From Klebsiella quasivariicola (lineage in GTDB: Bacteria > Pseudomonadota > Gammaproteobacteria > Enterobacterales > Enterobacteriaceae), in the NCBI RefSeq assembly GCF_002269255.1, contig NZ_CP022823.1:2542001-2606000 (forward strand): a stretch of 64,000 bases of DNA. The letters run 5' to 3'. Both the position numbers and the translations under genes were made by a program. The notes beneath the pieces are model-generated. The model saw nothing but the letters and a program-made list of their open reading frames with translations. It had not been told where the DNA came from and ran no database searches. Position 1 is the first letter of the stretch; each line of letters begins with the position of its first letter. Below are positions 42,423 through 50,659 of the stretch, piece by piece.

Positions 42423-44021
42423 ATGTCTACAGGGAAAACCACGCTGGCGCTGCTGCTGAGCGCACTGCTGCCGGCCGGCGCTGCATGGGCCGCAGGCAAT
42501 GACACACTGGTCTACTGCTCAGAGGCCTCCCCGGAGTCCTTCAATCCGCAGATCGCCAGCTCCGGCCCGTCGTTCGTCGCCAGCTCGCAGGTACTGTATA
42601 ACCGTCTGGTCACTTTTGACCCGGTGAAGAACACACCGATTCCGTCGCTGGCCACCGAGTGGCACGTCTCTGAGGATGGCAAAACCTGGACCTTTACTCT
42701 GCGTCAGGGGGTAAAGTTCAACAGCAATAAATTCTTCAAACCGACCCGTGATTTTAACGCCGACGACGTCCTGTTCTCCGTGCTGCGCCAGATGGATCCC
42801 CAACATCCTTATCACAAGGTGTCGCAGGGGAACTATGAGTACTTCCACGACGTGGGCCTCGATAAGCTGATTAAGTCGGTGAAAAAGGTCGATGACTATC
42901 ACGTCCAGTTCGTGCTTAACGAGCCGAACGCGGCGTTTCTCGCCGACTGGGGCATGGACTTCGCCTCTATTCTGTCGGCGGAGTATGGTGAGGCGATGCT
43001 GAAGAAAGGGACGCCAGAGAATGTTGATAACTGGCCTGTCGGTACCGGGCCGTATGCCCTGCAGCAGTATAAAGTGGATTCCCAAATCCGCTATATCGCC
43101 AATCCCCACTACTGGGAAGGCGAGGTACCAACCAAGCACCTGATCTTCTCCATTACGCCGAACGTCGAGACCCGTCTGGCAAAACTGCAGACCAACGAGT
43201 GCCAGATTATTCCTGCGCCTTCGCCGGTACAGTTCCCGGTGATTAAGGGCAATAACGATCTGGCGCTGCATGCGGTCGAGGCGCTGAACGTCGGCTATCT
43301 GGCGTTTAATACCGAGAAAAAACCGTTTGATAATGTGCTGGTACGCCAGGCGTTAAACTACGCCACCGACAAGCAGGCGATCGTCAAGGCGGTATTCCTT
43401 GATTCCGGCAGCGTAGCGAAATCACCGATCCCATCGGCGATGCTTGGATATAAGAAGGATCTCCCTGACTACGACTACGATCCGCAGAAAGCGAAAGCGC
43501 TGCTCAAGCAGGCGGGTCTGGAGCAAGGGGCGGAAGTGACCCTGTGGTCGATGCCGGTCCAGCGCCCCTACAACCCTAACTCCAAACGCATTGCCGAAAT
43601 GATCCAAAACGACTGGGCCAAAGTAGGGATAAAAGCAAAGATTGTCAGCTATGAATGGGGCGAATACCTTGCCGGCATGCGCAAAGGGGAGCATGACAGC
43701 GCCCTGTATGGCTGGATGTCGGACAACGGCGATCCGGACAACTTTGCCGGTACGCTGCTCAGCTGTGATAATATCCAGACCGGCTCCAACGCCGCCCGCT
43801 GGTGCAATAAATCCTATGACGCGCTGGTGAAGAAAGCGCTGTTGGTGAGCGATCCGCAGGCGCGGGCAAAACTTTACGCACAGGCGCAGGAGATCTTCTA
43901 CCAGCAGGCGCCATGGATCACCCTGGCGACCGGCAAGACCTTCTATGCCACCCGCAGCAACGTCAGCGGCTACACTGTGAGCATGATGGGAAGTGATTTT
44001 TCCAAAGCGAAACTGAATTAA
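42423..44021 (+). CDS. Orphan DppA-like peptide/nickel-class binding protein
   Basis: A 532-residue solute-binding protein of family 5 (dipeptide, heme, nickel). The signal peptide MSTGKTTLALLLSALLPAGAAWA is followed by NDTLVYCSEASPESFNPQIASSGPSFVASSQVLYNRL, strongly DppA-like. Family motifs such as WHVSEDGKTWTFTLRQGVKF and LNVGYLAFNTEKKPFDNVLVRQALNYA are intact. No permease or ATPase gene is adjacent, so it probably feeds a transporter encoded elsewhere (for instance DppBCDF). A TATAAT at 42396-42401 lies just before the start. Confidence 0.9.
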   Translation: MSTGKTTLALLLSALLPAGAAWAAGNDTLVYCSEASPESFNPQIASSGPSFVASSQVLYNRLVTFDPVKNTPIPSLATEWHVSEDGKTWTFTLRQGVKFNSNKFFKPTRDFNADDVLFSVLRQMDPQHPYHKVSQGNYEYFHDVGLDKLIKSVKKVDDYHVQFVLNEPNAAFLADWGMDFASILSAEYGEAMLKKGTPENVDNWPVGTGPYALQQYKVDSQIRYIANPHYWEGEVPTKHLIFSITPNVETRLAKLQTNECQIIPAPSPVQFPVIKGNNDLALHAVEALNVGYLAFNTEKKPFDNVLVRQALNYATDKQAIVKAVFLDSGSVAKSPIPSAMLGYKKDLPDYDYDPQKAKALLKQAGLEQGAEVTLWSMPVQRPYNPNSKRIAEMIQNDWAKVGIKAKIVSYEWGEYLAGMRKGEHDSALYGWMSDNGDPDNFAGTLLSCDNIQTGSNAARWCNKSYDALVKKALLVSDPQARAKLYAQAQEIFYQQAPWITLATGKTFYATRSNVSGYTVSMMGSDFSKAKLN

Positions 44022-44037
44022 GCGAAAGGAGAACAGG

Positions 44038-44271
44038 ATGGCACATCTGGATGAGGTTATTGTCAACGTTGATAATACCATTGCCGAGGGGGTTATCGCT
44101 CATATGAATGAGCTGCTGATCGCCCTGAGCGATGATGCGCAGCTCAGTCGTGAGGAACGCTATACTCAGCAGCAGCGTCTGCGCACCGCCATTGCCCATC
44201 ATGGGCGACAGCATCAGGAAGAGCAGGACGCGCGCCGCGAGCAGTTGACCAAAGGCGGCGCGATCCTCTGA
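44038..44271 (+). CDS. ydcY: YdcY family protein
   Basis: A 77-residue, highly charged, helical cytosolic protein (DUF2526), matching E. coli YdcY in length and in the block SREERYTQQQRLRTAIAHHGRQHQEE. Function unknown. Its start lies 16 bases after the binding-protein stop with AAAGGAG upstream, so it may share that transcript. Convergent with ydcZ. Confidence 0.9.
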   Translation: MAHLDEVIVNVDNTIAEGVIAHMNELLIALSDDAQLSREERYTQQQRLRTAIAHHGRQHQEEQDARREQLTKGGAIL

Positions 44272-44279
44272 AGATGCGC

Positions 44280-44729
44280 TCAGAACTGGCGTCTGGCCAC
44301 CAGCCAGGCGCCGACCACCAGCATCACCGCCCCGCATAACGGTCCGATGAGCGCCCGCACTGGCACGCCGTGGGCGCGAACTAAATCCATGATCAGGCCG
44401 CCCACCAGCTGGCTGGCCACCAGTACCGCAATGGTCGTCGCAGCGCCAACGTTTTGATAGCCGCTAATGCTGGCGAAGACGAAAAAGGACCCCAGCAGGC
44501 CGGGGATCAGCGTCCACCACTTCACGCTCTGGGCCAGTTCCTGAAAACCGGGGATGCCCTGGCGCAGCAGCAGCAAGGTTACGAAAATAACAATCCCCAC
44601 CAGCGAATTGAGCAGCATGGCGATCAGGATCGTCGATGACGACTGGGTGATGCGCACCATCAGCGTGTTCTGCACCACCAGGCCAACGCCGGCGGCGATC
44701 AGGCAGGTGAGGGTGAGCGACGCATTCAT
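44280..44729 (-). CDS. ydcZ: YdcZ, DMT-family membrane protein (DUF606)
   Basis: A 149-residue inner-membrane protein with five hydrophobic helices. Half-size DMT-family proteins of this class are thought to work as dimers; the substrate is unknown. It overlaps mnaT by four bases (ATGA), so the two genes are translated together. Confidence 0.9.
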   Translation of the reverse strand: MNASLTLTCLIAAGVGLVVQNTLMVRITQSSSTILIAMLLNSLVGIVIFVTLLLLRQGIPGFQELAQSVKWWTLIPGLLGSFFVFASISGYQNVGAATTIAVLVASQLVGGLIMDLVRAHGVPVRALIGPLCGAVMLVVGAWLVARRQF

Positions 44730-45244
44730 GCCTTGCCGTCCGGTTCCTGACGCTCGTCAAGCTGCAGCTGCATAAAGGTCAGATCCAGCCAGCGGCCAAA
44801 TTTGGTGCCCACCTGCGGCATCTGTCCGGTGGTGATAAAGCCCAGCGTTTCATGCAGATGTAGCGAAGCGTGGTTCTGCGACTCGATGCCGGCAACCATC
44901 ACATGTTTATTTAGCCGTCGTGCTTCGGCGATCAAGGCGACCAGCAGTTGGCGACCCAGTCCTTTTCCCTGATGATCCGGGTGAACGTACACCGAATGCT
45001 CTACGGTGTGGCGAAAGCCGTCAAACGCGCGCCAGTCGCCAAAGGAGGAGTAGCCGGTAATGACGCCGTCTTCCTCGCTCACCAGTACCGGAAAGCCTGC
45101 CAGCTGGCGGGCCTCATACCACGCGATGCGGTTGTCGGTATCCACGGTTTTATCATTCCAGATGGCGGCGGTATGGACGACGGCATGGTTATAGATCTCG
45201 GCGATCGCCGCGCAGTCATCTTTAATGGCAGGGCGAATGGTCAT
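44726..45244 (-). CDS. mnaT: Methionine N-acyltransferase MnaT (YncA)
   Basis: 172 residues from ATG at 45244 (MTIRPAIKDDCAAIAEIYNHAV), the same start and length as E. coli MnaT. GNAT motif A is HPDHQGKGLGRQLLVALI (near 84-101). The family acetylates methionine and related compounds, including methionine sulfone/sulfoximine and phosphinothricin-like analogues. Cotranscribed with ydcZ. One copy of a repeated ACTATAGT element lies 22 bases upstream of its start. Confidence 0.92.
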   Translation of the reverse strand: MTIRPAIKDDCAAIAEIYNHAVVHTAAIWNDKTVDTDNRIAWYEARQLAGFPVLVSEEDGVITGYSSFGDWRAFDGFRHTVEHSVYVHPDHQGKGLGRQLLVALIAEARRLNKHVMVAGIESQNHASLHLHETLGFITTGQMPQVGTKFGRWLDLTFMQLQLDERQEPDGKA

Positions 45245-45266
45245 AGCAAACCTCAGTTTTCTGTAC

Positions 45267-45410
45267 ACTATAGTAGTACGTTATTATTACAATAATGAAC
45301 GTCATGCTGTCATCCGTTTTCAGCAGAAATTTTACTGATAACCCCGTCCTGTCGCGGACTGCGCGGCGGTTGTGCAAAGGACGGTCGCCTACTATAGTGT
45401 TACGTTATGA
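45267..45410. promoter_or_regulatory. Two direct copies of ACTATAGTNNTACGTTAT between mnaT and the XRE-cupin gene
   Basis: Copies at 45267-45286 and 45391-45410 agree at 17 of 20 bases; each begins with the palindrome ACTATAGT. The second covers the start codon of the regulator, and a third partial ACTATAG follows at 45413-45419. The placement in front of both divergent genes suggests autoregulation and control of mnaT-ydcZ. Confidence 0.6.
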
Positions 45411-45988
45411 ATACTATAGAAGACAACCTCAATCAGCGCATCAGCGCGCGTATCCGCATCGAGCGCGAGTCCCGCGGCTGGTCGCTGAACGACCTCGCGG
45501 AACGGGCCGGCGCCTCGCGGGCGATGATCCATAAAATCGAGCGCGGCGAAAGCAGTCCGACAGCCTCGATGCTGGGTCGGCTTTCCGGCGCCTTCGGCAT
45601 CAGTATGTCGACCCTGATCGCCCGTGCGGAAATGCAGGAAGGCAAGCTGTTGCGCTTTGCCAGCCAGCCGGTATGGCACGACCCGCAAAGCCACTATCTG
45701 CGCCGCCACGTTTCGCCGCGCAGCGATCTGCCCATCGATCTGGTGCAGATTGAGCTGCCGCCCGGCAGCGATGTACCCATGCCGGCGGCGTCCTATGCTC
45801 TGGCCCGCCAGCTGATCTGGCTCCAGCAGGGCGAGCTGGTGTTCGTCGAAGGCAATACCCGCCATGAGATGCAGGCAGGAGATTGTCTGGAGCTTGGTCC
45901 GCCAAACGACTGTCGCTTTATTAATGAATCCGCGGCGACCTGCGTCTATCTGGTGGTTCGTCTTAATCAATCGCCATCCGGCTCTTAA
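45407..45988 (+). CDS. XRE-cupin transcriptional regulator
   Basis: A 193-residue regulator. The helix-turn-helix is in RIRIERESRGWSLNDLAERAGASRAMIHKIERGESSPTASMLGRLSGAFGISMSTL (residues 14-68), followed by a cupin sensor domain (IELPPGSDVPMPAASY...GELVFVEGNTRHEMQAGDCLELGP). It is divergent from mnaT-ydcZ, with repeated ACTATAGT elements at both promoters, so it is the likely controller of that pair. The ligand is unknown. The start codon lies inside one operator copy. Confidence 0.87.
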   Translation: MNTIEDNLNQRISARIRIERESRGWSLNDLAERAGASRAMIHKIERGESSPTASMLGRLSGAFGISMSTLIARAEMQEGKLLRFASQPVWHDPQSHYLRRHVSPRSDLPIDLVQIELPPGSDVPMPAASYALARQLIWLQQGELVFVEGNTRHEMQAGDCLELGPPNDCRFINESAATCVYLVVRLNQSPSGS

Positions 45989-46053
45989 TGTTAAAGCGTA
46001 ATGCGCATAAAGCAGCTAGCCTCAGTACAGTCTGCTAACAAGAGGAGTTTGCT

Positions 46054-47103
46054 ATGACAGATCAACCGCAACGCCATCGCCGCTGGGTCCTGGCTTCCCG
46101 TCCCCATGGTGAACCGACGGCAGAGAATTTCCGCCTGGAAGAGAGCGAGGTGCCGACGCCAGGCCCGGGCCAGGTGCTGCTGCGTACCGTTTATTTATCG
46201 CTCGACCCGTATATGCGCGGGCGCATGAGCGACGCGCCCTCCTATTCGCCGCCGGTGGCTATCGGTGCGGTGATGGTCGGGGGAACGGTGAGCCGCGTGG
46301 TCAGCTCAAATCATGCCGATTATCAGCCCGGCGACTGGGTGCTGGGCTACAGCGGCTGGCAGGATTATGAACTCTCCGACGGCAGTGGACTGGTGAAGCT
46401 GGGGGACAATCCGCAACACCCGTCCTGGTCGCTGGGGGTCCTGGGGATGCCGGGCTTCACCGCTTATATGGGATTACTGGATATTGGCCAGCCGAAGGCG
46501 GGCGAAACGCTGGTGGTCGCCGCGGCCACCGGGCCGGTGGGCGCCACGGTCGGACAGATCGGCAACATTAAGGGTTGCCGCACCGTCGGCATCGCTGGCG
46601 GCGCGGAGAAATGTCGCTATGCGGTTGAGACGTTAGGCTTTGATGTCTGCCTTGACCATCGTGCGGATGATTTCGCCGAACAGCTGGCCCAGGCCTGCCC
46701 GCAGGGCATTGACGTTTATTATGAAAACGTCGGCGGCAAGGTTTTTGACGCGGTGCTGCCGCTGCTGAATACCGCCGCGCGGGTACCGGTCTGCGGGCTG
46801 GTAAGCGGCTATAACGCTACCGGTCTGCCGGACGGGCCGGATCGTCTGCCGCTACTGATGGCGACCATCCTCAAAAAGCGCATCCGGATGCAGGGCTTTA
46901 TTATCGGCCAGGATTACGGGCATCGGATCGCCGAATTCCAGCAACAGATGGGGCGCTGGGTGCAGGAGGGGAAAATCAAATATCGTGAGCAGCAGATAGA
47001 TGGCCTGGAGCAGGCGCCGCAGGCGCTGATCGGCCTGTTAAAAGGTGAGAACTTCGGTAAGGTAGTGATCCGCGTCGCGGCGGACGACCAGCCCGCCGGG
47101 TAA
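46054..47103 (+). CDS. curA: NADPH-dependent curcumin/alkenal reductase CurA (YncB)
   Basis: A 349-residue zinc-free medium-chain reductase (leukotriene B4 dehydrogenase-like). It reduces C=C double bonds of curcumin and alkenals with NADPH. The motif LDPYMRGRMSD (near 52-62), the nucleotide site AAATGPVGATVGQIGNIKGC (near 152-171) and YYENVGGKVFDAVLP support this. GAGGAG precedes the start. Convergent with rihA. Confidence 0.93.
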   Translation: MTDQPQRHRRWVLASRPHGEPTAENFRLEESEVPTPGPGQVLLRTVYLSLDPYMRGRMSDAPSYSPPVAIGAVMVGGTVSRVVSSNHADYQPGDWVLGYSGWQDYELSDGSGLVKLGDNPQHPSWSLGVLGMPGFTAYMGLLDIGQPKAGETLVVAAATGPVGATVGQIGNIKGCRTVGIAGGAEKCRYAVETLGFDVCLDHRADDFAEQLAQACPQGIDVYYENVGGKVFDAVLPLLNTAARVPVCGLVSGYNATGLPDGPDRLPLLMATILKKRIRMQGFIIGQDYGHRIAEFQQQMGRWVQEGKIKYREQQIDGLEQAPQALIGLLKGENFGKVVIRVAADDQPAG

Positions 47104-47151
47104 CGCGGCAATTGCCCCTTTCCCCGGCGGGGAGAGGGGCAGGTAACGCTA

Positions 47152-48087
47152 TCAGGCGTAAAAGGTTAACCGCTGGGCGAGCAGATCGACAAACGCCTCG
47201 CGGTCCACATCCAGCATCAGGGTGGTATTGGGCGGGTTGCCGGTCAGATGATAGTAATCGACCACCGTCATTCCCTGGGTATAGTGTCCTTGCGTTTCCA
47301 CGCCGACCCAGCGCTCAATAGTGGTAAAGATCTCCGGCTTGAGGAGCCAGGCGATGGTGCAGGGATCGTGCAGCGGCGCGCCGTCAAAGCCCCATTTTTC
47401 ATCTTTGTGGTAGGCCATAAAGAAGTCGAGCAGCTCGGCGACAATGGTCGACACCGGATTGCCAATCTGGCGGAATCGCTCGATATCGGCGGGAAGGATT
47501 TGCGCCCGATGCGTAACATCCAGCCCCGCCATAACCACCGGGATCCCGGACTGAAAGACCATCTCCGCCGCCTGCGGATCAACGTAAATATTAAACTCCG
47601 CCGCCGGCTGCCAGTTGCCCAGCCCCATCGCGCCCCCCATGATCACGATGCGGGCGATCTTCGCGTGCAGCTCCGGGTGGCTGGCGAGCAGCAGGGCGAC
47701 GTTGGTCTGCGGCCCGGTGGCCACCAGGGTCACCGGCTCCTGGCTCTCGCGCAGCACCCTGGCCATCAGCTCGACGGCAGTGCAGTTCTGCGGCGCAAAG
47801 GCCGGATCCGGCAGATTCGGGCCATCCAGTCCGCTTTCCCCGTGCACGTTATCGGCGATGATCAGATCGCGCATCAACGGCTTCCACGCGCCGCCAGCCA
47901 CCGGGATATCCGGCCGGTTCAGCAGCGTCAGCATACGCAGCACGTTGCGCAGGGTCTTGTCCGGCGTCTGGTTGCCCGCGGAAGCGGTGACGGCTTTGAC
48001 CTCCAGCTCCGGCGAGGCGAGGGCAAGAACCAGGGCGATCGCGTCATCATGTCCCGGATCGCAATCAATCATAATCGGCAGTGCCAT
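47152..48087 (-). CDS. rihA: Pyrimidine-specific ribonucleoside hydrolase RihA
   Basis: A 311-residue nucleoside hydrolase that splits cytidine and uridine to base and ribose. The calcium-binding signature DCDPGHDDAIAL is at residues 8-19; GGAMGLGNWQPAAEFNIYVDPQAAE (near 150-174) and the metal Asp in APLHDPCTIAW complete the site. Length and sequence match E. coli RihA closely. In E. coli the gene lies elsewhere on the chromosome (near gltIJKL), so its position between curA and pqqU is a difference. Confidence 0.94.
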   Translation of the reverse strand: MALPIMIDCDPGHDDAIALVLALASPELEVKAVTASAGNQTPDKTLRNVLRMLTLLNRPDIPVAGGAWKPLMRDLIIADNVHGESGLDGPNLPDPAFAPQNCTAVELMARVLRESQEPVTLVATGPQTNVALLLASHPELHAKIARIVIMGGAMGLGNWQPAAEFNIYVDPQAAEMVFQSGIPVVMAGLDVTHRAQILPADIERFRQIGNPVSTIVAELLDFFMAYHKDEKWGFDGAPLHDPCTIAWLLKPEIFTTIERWVGVETQGHYTQGMTVVDYYHLTGNPPNTTLMLDVDREAFVDLLAQRLTFYA

Positions 48088-48357
48088 AGCAGCTCCTTGT
48101 TGGCGATGTTCTGTGACCAGACTAACGCTGCGAGTCGAGGCAGACGAGATGGTGTGCAGAATAGTGTGATGGTGAGCACGATTGGGGCGATAGCGTCGCG
48201 CGACCCTGCGGAACCATGATGCTCCGCCTTGCGGTGGCGCAAGATGGTTCCCGGCGCGGCGCGATATACTAGAAAATTGCTAATCCTTACGGATATTAAT
48301 GGTTTGCTTTTCGGCGAGCGGATTCTTATCCTTAAGAAAACTCGAGAGGTTATTACG

Positions 48358-48657
48358 ATGAAAGATGTAGTAGATAAATGCAGCACCAAAGGCTGCGCCA
48401 TTGATGTCGGTACCATCATTGATAACGAGGACTGCGTCTACCGGGCTGAGAAAATGTTCCCGAGCCGCGAGGAAGCAGAATCCACGGTTGCCGCCGTTCG
48501 CGAACGTGCCGCCGCCGCGGCGCCGGCCAGTGAACCGCCGCAGGTCGATTACACCATTGCCGCCGCTGGCGACGCGGTGAAACTGGACCTCTCCATCGCC
48601 TTCTCCTGCCAGGCGGAGAAGATCATTTTCGAATTGTCCCTGAGAAATCTGCTTTAA
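48358..48657 (+). CDS. YfcZ/YiiS family protein (DUF406)
   Basis: 99 residues from ATG at 48358 (MKDVVDKCSTKGCAIDVGT), behind CGAGAGG; the in-frame upstream region is non-coding in character. It resembles E. coli YfcZ and YiiS: Cys pair near the N-terminus (CSTKGC), an Ala-rich middle and a conserved FSCQAEKIIFELSLRNLL end. Function unknown; a third family member beside the usual yfcZ and yiiS is likely in this genome. Confidence 0.87.
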   Translation: MKDVVDKCSTKGCAIDVGTIIDNEDCVYRAEKMFPSREEAESTVAAVRERAAAAAPASEPPQVDYTIAAAGDAVKLDLSIAFSCQAEKIIFELSLRNLL

Positions 48658-48755
48658 TTCGCTCCCGTAGCGGAAGAACGTTGCCCCTGACGGGCAGTCG
48701 CCTTCCGCTGGTGCAGCCCGCTGCCCGCCCGGCGACCTGCGCCGGGTGAGCGCGG

Positions 48756-50462
48756 TTAGTCTTGAAAGACGATGTTTCCGGCAACCATGGTCATCACCAC
48801 GCGACTGTCGCCAATTTCCTCATGGGCAACGGCGAAAATATCGCGATCCAGCACCTGAAAATCAGCGACTTTGCCGATCTCAATTGAGCCGCGTACCGTT
48901 TCTTTGCCTTCCTGACAGGCCGCATTGATGGTGTACATCCGCACGCCATCCGCCACGCTAATCGCCAGCTCCGGGCGAATAACCTTGCCGCTGGACGATG
49001 ATTTGCGGGTGACGGCAGCCTGAACCATTTTGCGCCAGTTCACCAACGCCATAATGCCATCTGACCCGCCGGCGACGATGACCCCAAGGTCGATGATATC
49101 CCGCAGTCCTTTGCAGATTTCCCCCTTGATGCCACAGTAGCGGGCACGTTGTTCGTAGTCATACGCCGGGCCGCCGGGTGAGGGTTGTTCGGAAAGCAGA
49201 ATGCCGTATTTTGCCGCCGTCACGAAATCTTGCCGATCGCCCATGGAGCCATGCAGCACATAATTCCGCCGACTCTCCCCCGGATAGCGCTGAATCGCCT
49301 GCACGAAGCTGTTAACCGTGGTCTTTACCGCCTTATCGCCGACCGCGTGGACAGCCACCTGAAAACCGCGCTGGTGAGCCAGCATAATCATCTGCTGTAG
49401 CGCCTCAGCTTGTTCTTCCTCGGTTGCCCCGGGGCCACCAAACACCGAGCGTCCGCGATATCCCGGCCGGTCGGCGTAATCCTGATTCATCCACGCCGTG
49501 TGCGACGTGGGTACGCCATCGCAGAACAGCTTTATGGTCCGGCAATCCAGCCAGTCCCGGTCGGTGAACAGAGAGAAATCAAAGCTATCCAGATCGCGCT
49601 TCAGAGTGGCGCAGGACTGAACGCCCCGCTCGGCGGAGTAAAAGGCGATGGATACCCGGGCGGTGAGTTTCCCTTCATCCTGCAGTTCACGGTACGCGGC
49701 GATGGCGCGATCCCCCGCGGCGCCCACCTCGCGCGTGTTTTCCCCCGGCCCCATCGCGCCTTCGGTGTAGCTGGCGTAGCCTTCACTGTTCATCAGGCGC
49801 TGGGCTGCCAGAAGGTTCTCTTTGAGGGCCGCTACGGTCAGACGCGGCATCGTGCCGGATGCCAGATGCAGGGCGGGCAGGTCGATGAAATTACCGTCCA
49901 GTTCGCCACTGGCCATTCGTCCCAGATGTCCGCCGAGGGGATCTGGCGTGCTGGCGTCAAGACCGGAGAGCGCCAGCGCCCGGCTGTTGATGATACAGGA
50001 GTGACCGTCCCACAGGGCGAGCAGGGTGGGATGATCGGTCGTGACATCGTCAATATCCCAGCGCGTCAGGGAGCGCTGCTCGGCCGCGCATTCCTCAATC
50101 GCATTCGGATCCAGTCCACAGACGCGGATCCACTCTCCGGCCGGAGTGCGCGCTGCCTGGTCGCGCAGTCTTTCCCGCAGTTCGGCCAGGGAACGCACGT
50201 CCTGGCAGTTCAGGCAATGCCAGCTGTCAGCGAGCCAGCCGATATGGATATGAGAGTCATGCGCGGCGGGTAGAATGAGTTTGCCCTCAAGGTCAATGAC
50301 CTGCGTCTGGGGACCAATATGCTGCTGAATCTCCTGGTCTTCACCAACGTTAATAATCCATCCCTGCTTTACGGCGATGGCGCGCTTAAAACTAAAATGA
50401 GCGTCCACCGTGGCGACCTTGCCGTTAATTAATACGCAGTCCGCATAAACGACATTATCCAT
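48756..50462 (-). CDS. Amidohydrolase, YtcJ/Amidohydro_3 family
   Basis: A 568-residue metal-dependent hydrolase. Metal-ligand motif HDSHIHIGW (near residues 68-76) and later HAVGDKAVK, VLHGSMGDRQDF and GGSDG match the Amidohydro_3 clade. Members of the clade act on amide, N-formyl or cyclic substrates; no substrate can be read here. It stands where E. coli has mcbR (yncC), next to pqqU, and has a strong start site (GGGAGG). Confidence 0.88.
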   Translation of the reverse strand: MDNVVYADCVLINGKVATVDAHFSFKRAIAVKQGWIINVGEDQEIQQHIGPQTQVIDLEGKLILPAAHDSHIHIGWLADSWHCLNCQDVRSLAELRERLRDQAARTPAGEWIRVCGLDPNAIEECAAEQRSLTRWDIDDVTTDHPTLLALWDGHSCIINSRALALSGLDASTPDPLGGHLGRMASGELDGNFIDLPALHLASGTMPRLTVAALKENLLAAQRLMNSEGYASYTEGAMGPGENTREVGAAGDRAIAAYRELQDEGKLTARVSIAFYSAERGVQSCATLKRDLDSFDFSLFTDRDWLDCRTIKLFCDGVPTSHTAWMNQDYADRPGYRGRSVFGGPGATEEEQAEALQQMIMLAHQRGFQVAVHAVGDKAVKTTVNSFVQAIQRYPGESRRNYVLHGSMGDRQDFVTAAKYGILLSEQPSPGGPAYDYEQRARYCGIKGEICKGLRDIIDLGVIVAGGSDGIMALVNWRKMVQAAVTRKSSSSGKVIRPELAISVADGVRMYTINAACQEGKETVRGSIEIGKVADFQVLDRDIFAVAHEEIGDSRVVMTMVAGNIVFQD

Positions 50463-50659
50463 TTATTCCTCCCTGTCGGATGAAAATACCGATCACTATA
50501 AATAGTCATCATGGTGATTATATGGCAGCTATCTGACTACGAAGGGGATGGAGTGTCAAGCGCGGGTGGTTGGCGGTGTCAGCCTGGCGGTGGAAGAGAC
50601 GATAAGGAAAAGCGCTGCGCCCGCCGATAGCGAGAGCCATCGGCGGGCGCAGGGGCGTG

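Noticed and set aside
47113..47140. Imperfect hairpin between curA and rihA
   Set aside because: CCCC/GGGG arms with mismatches and no T-run; too weak to call a terminator.
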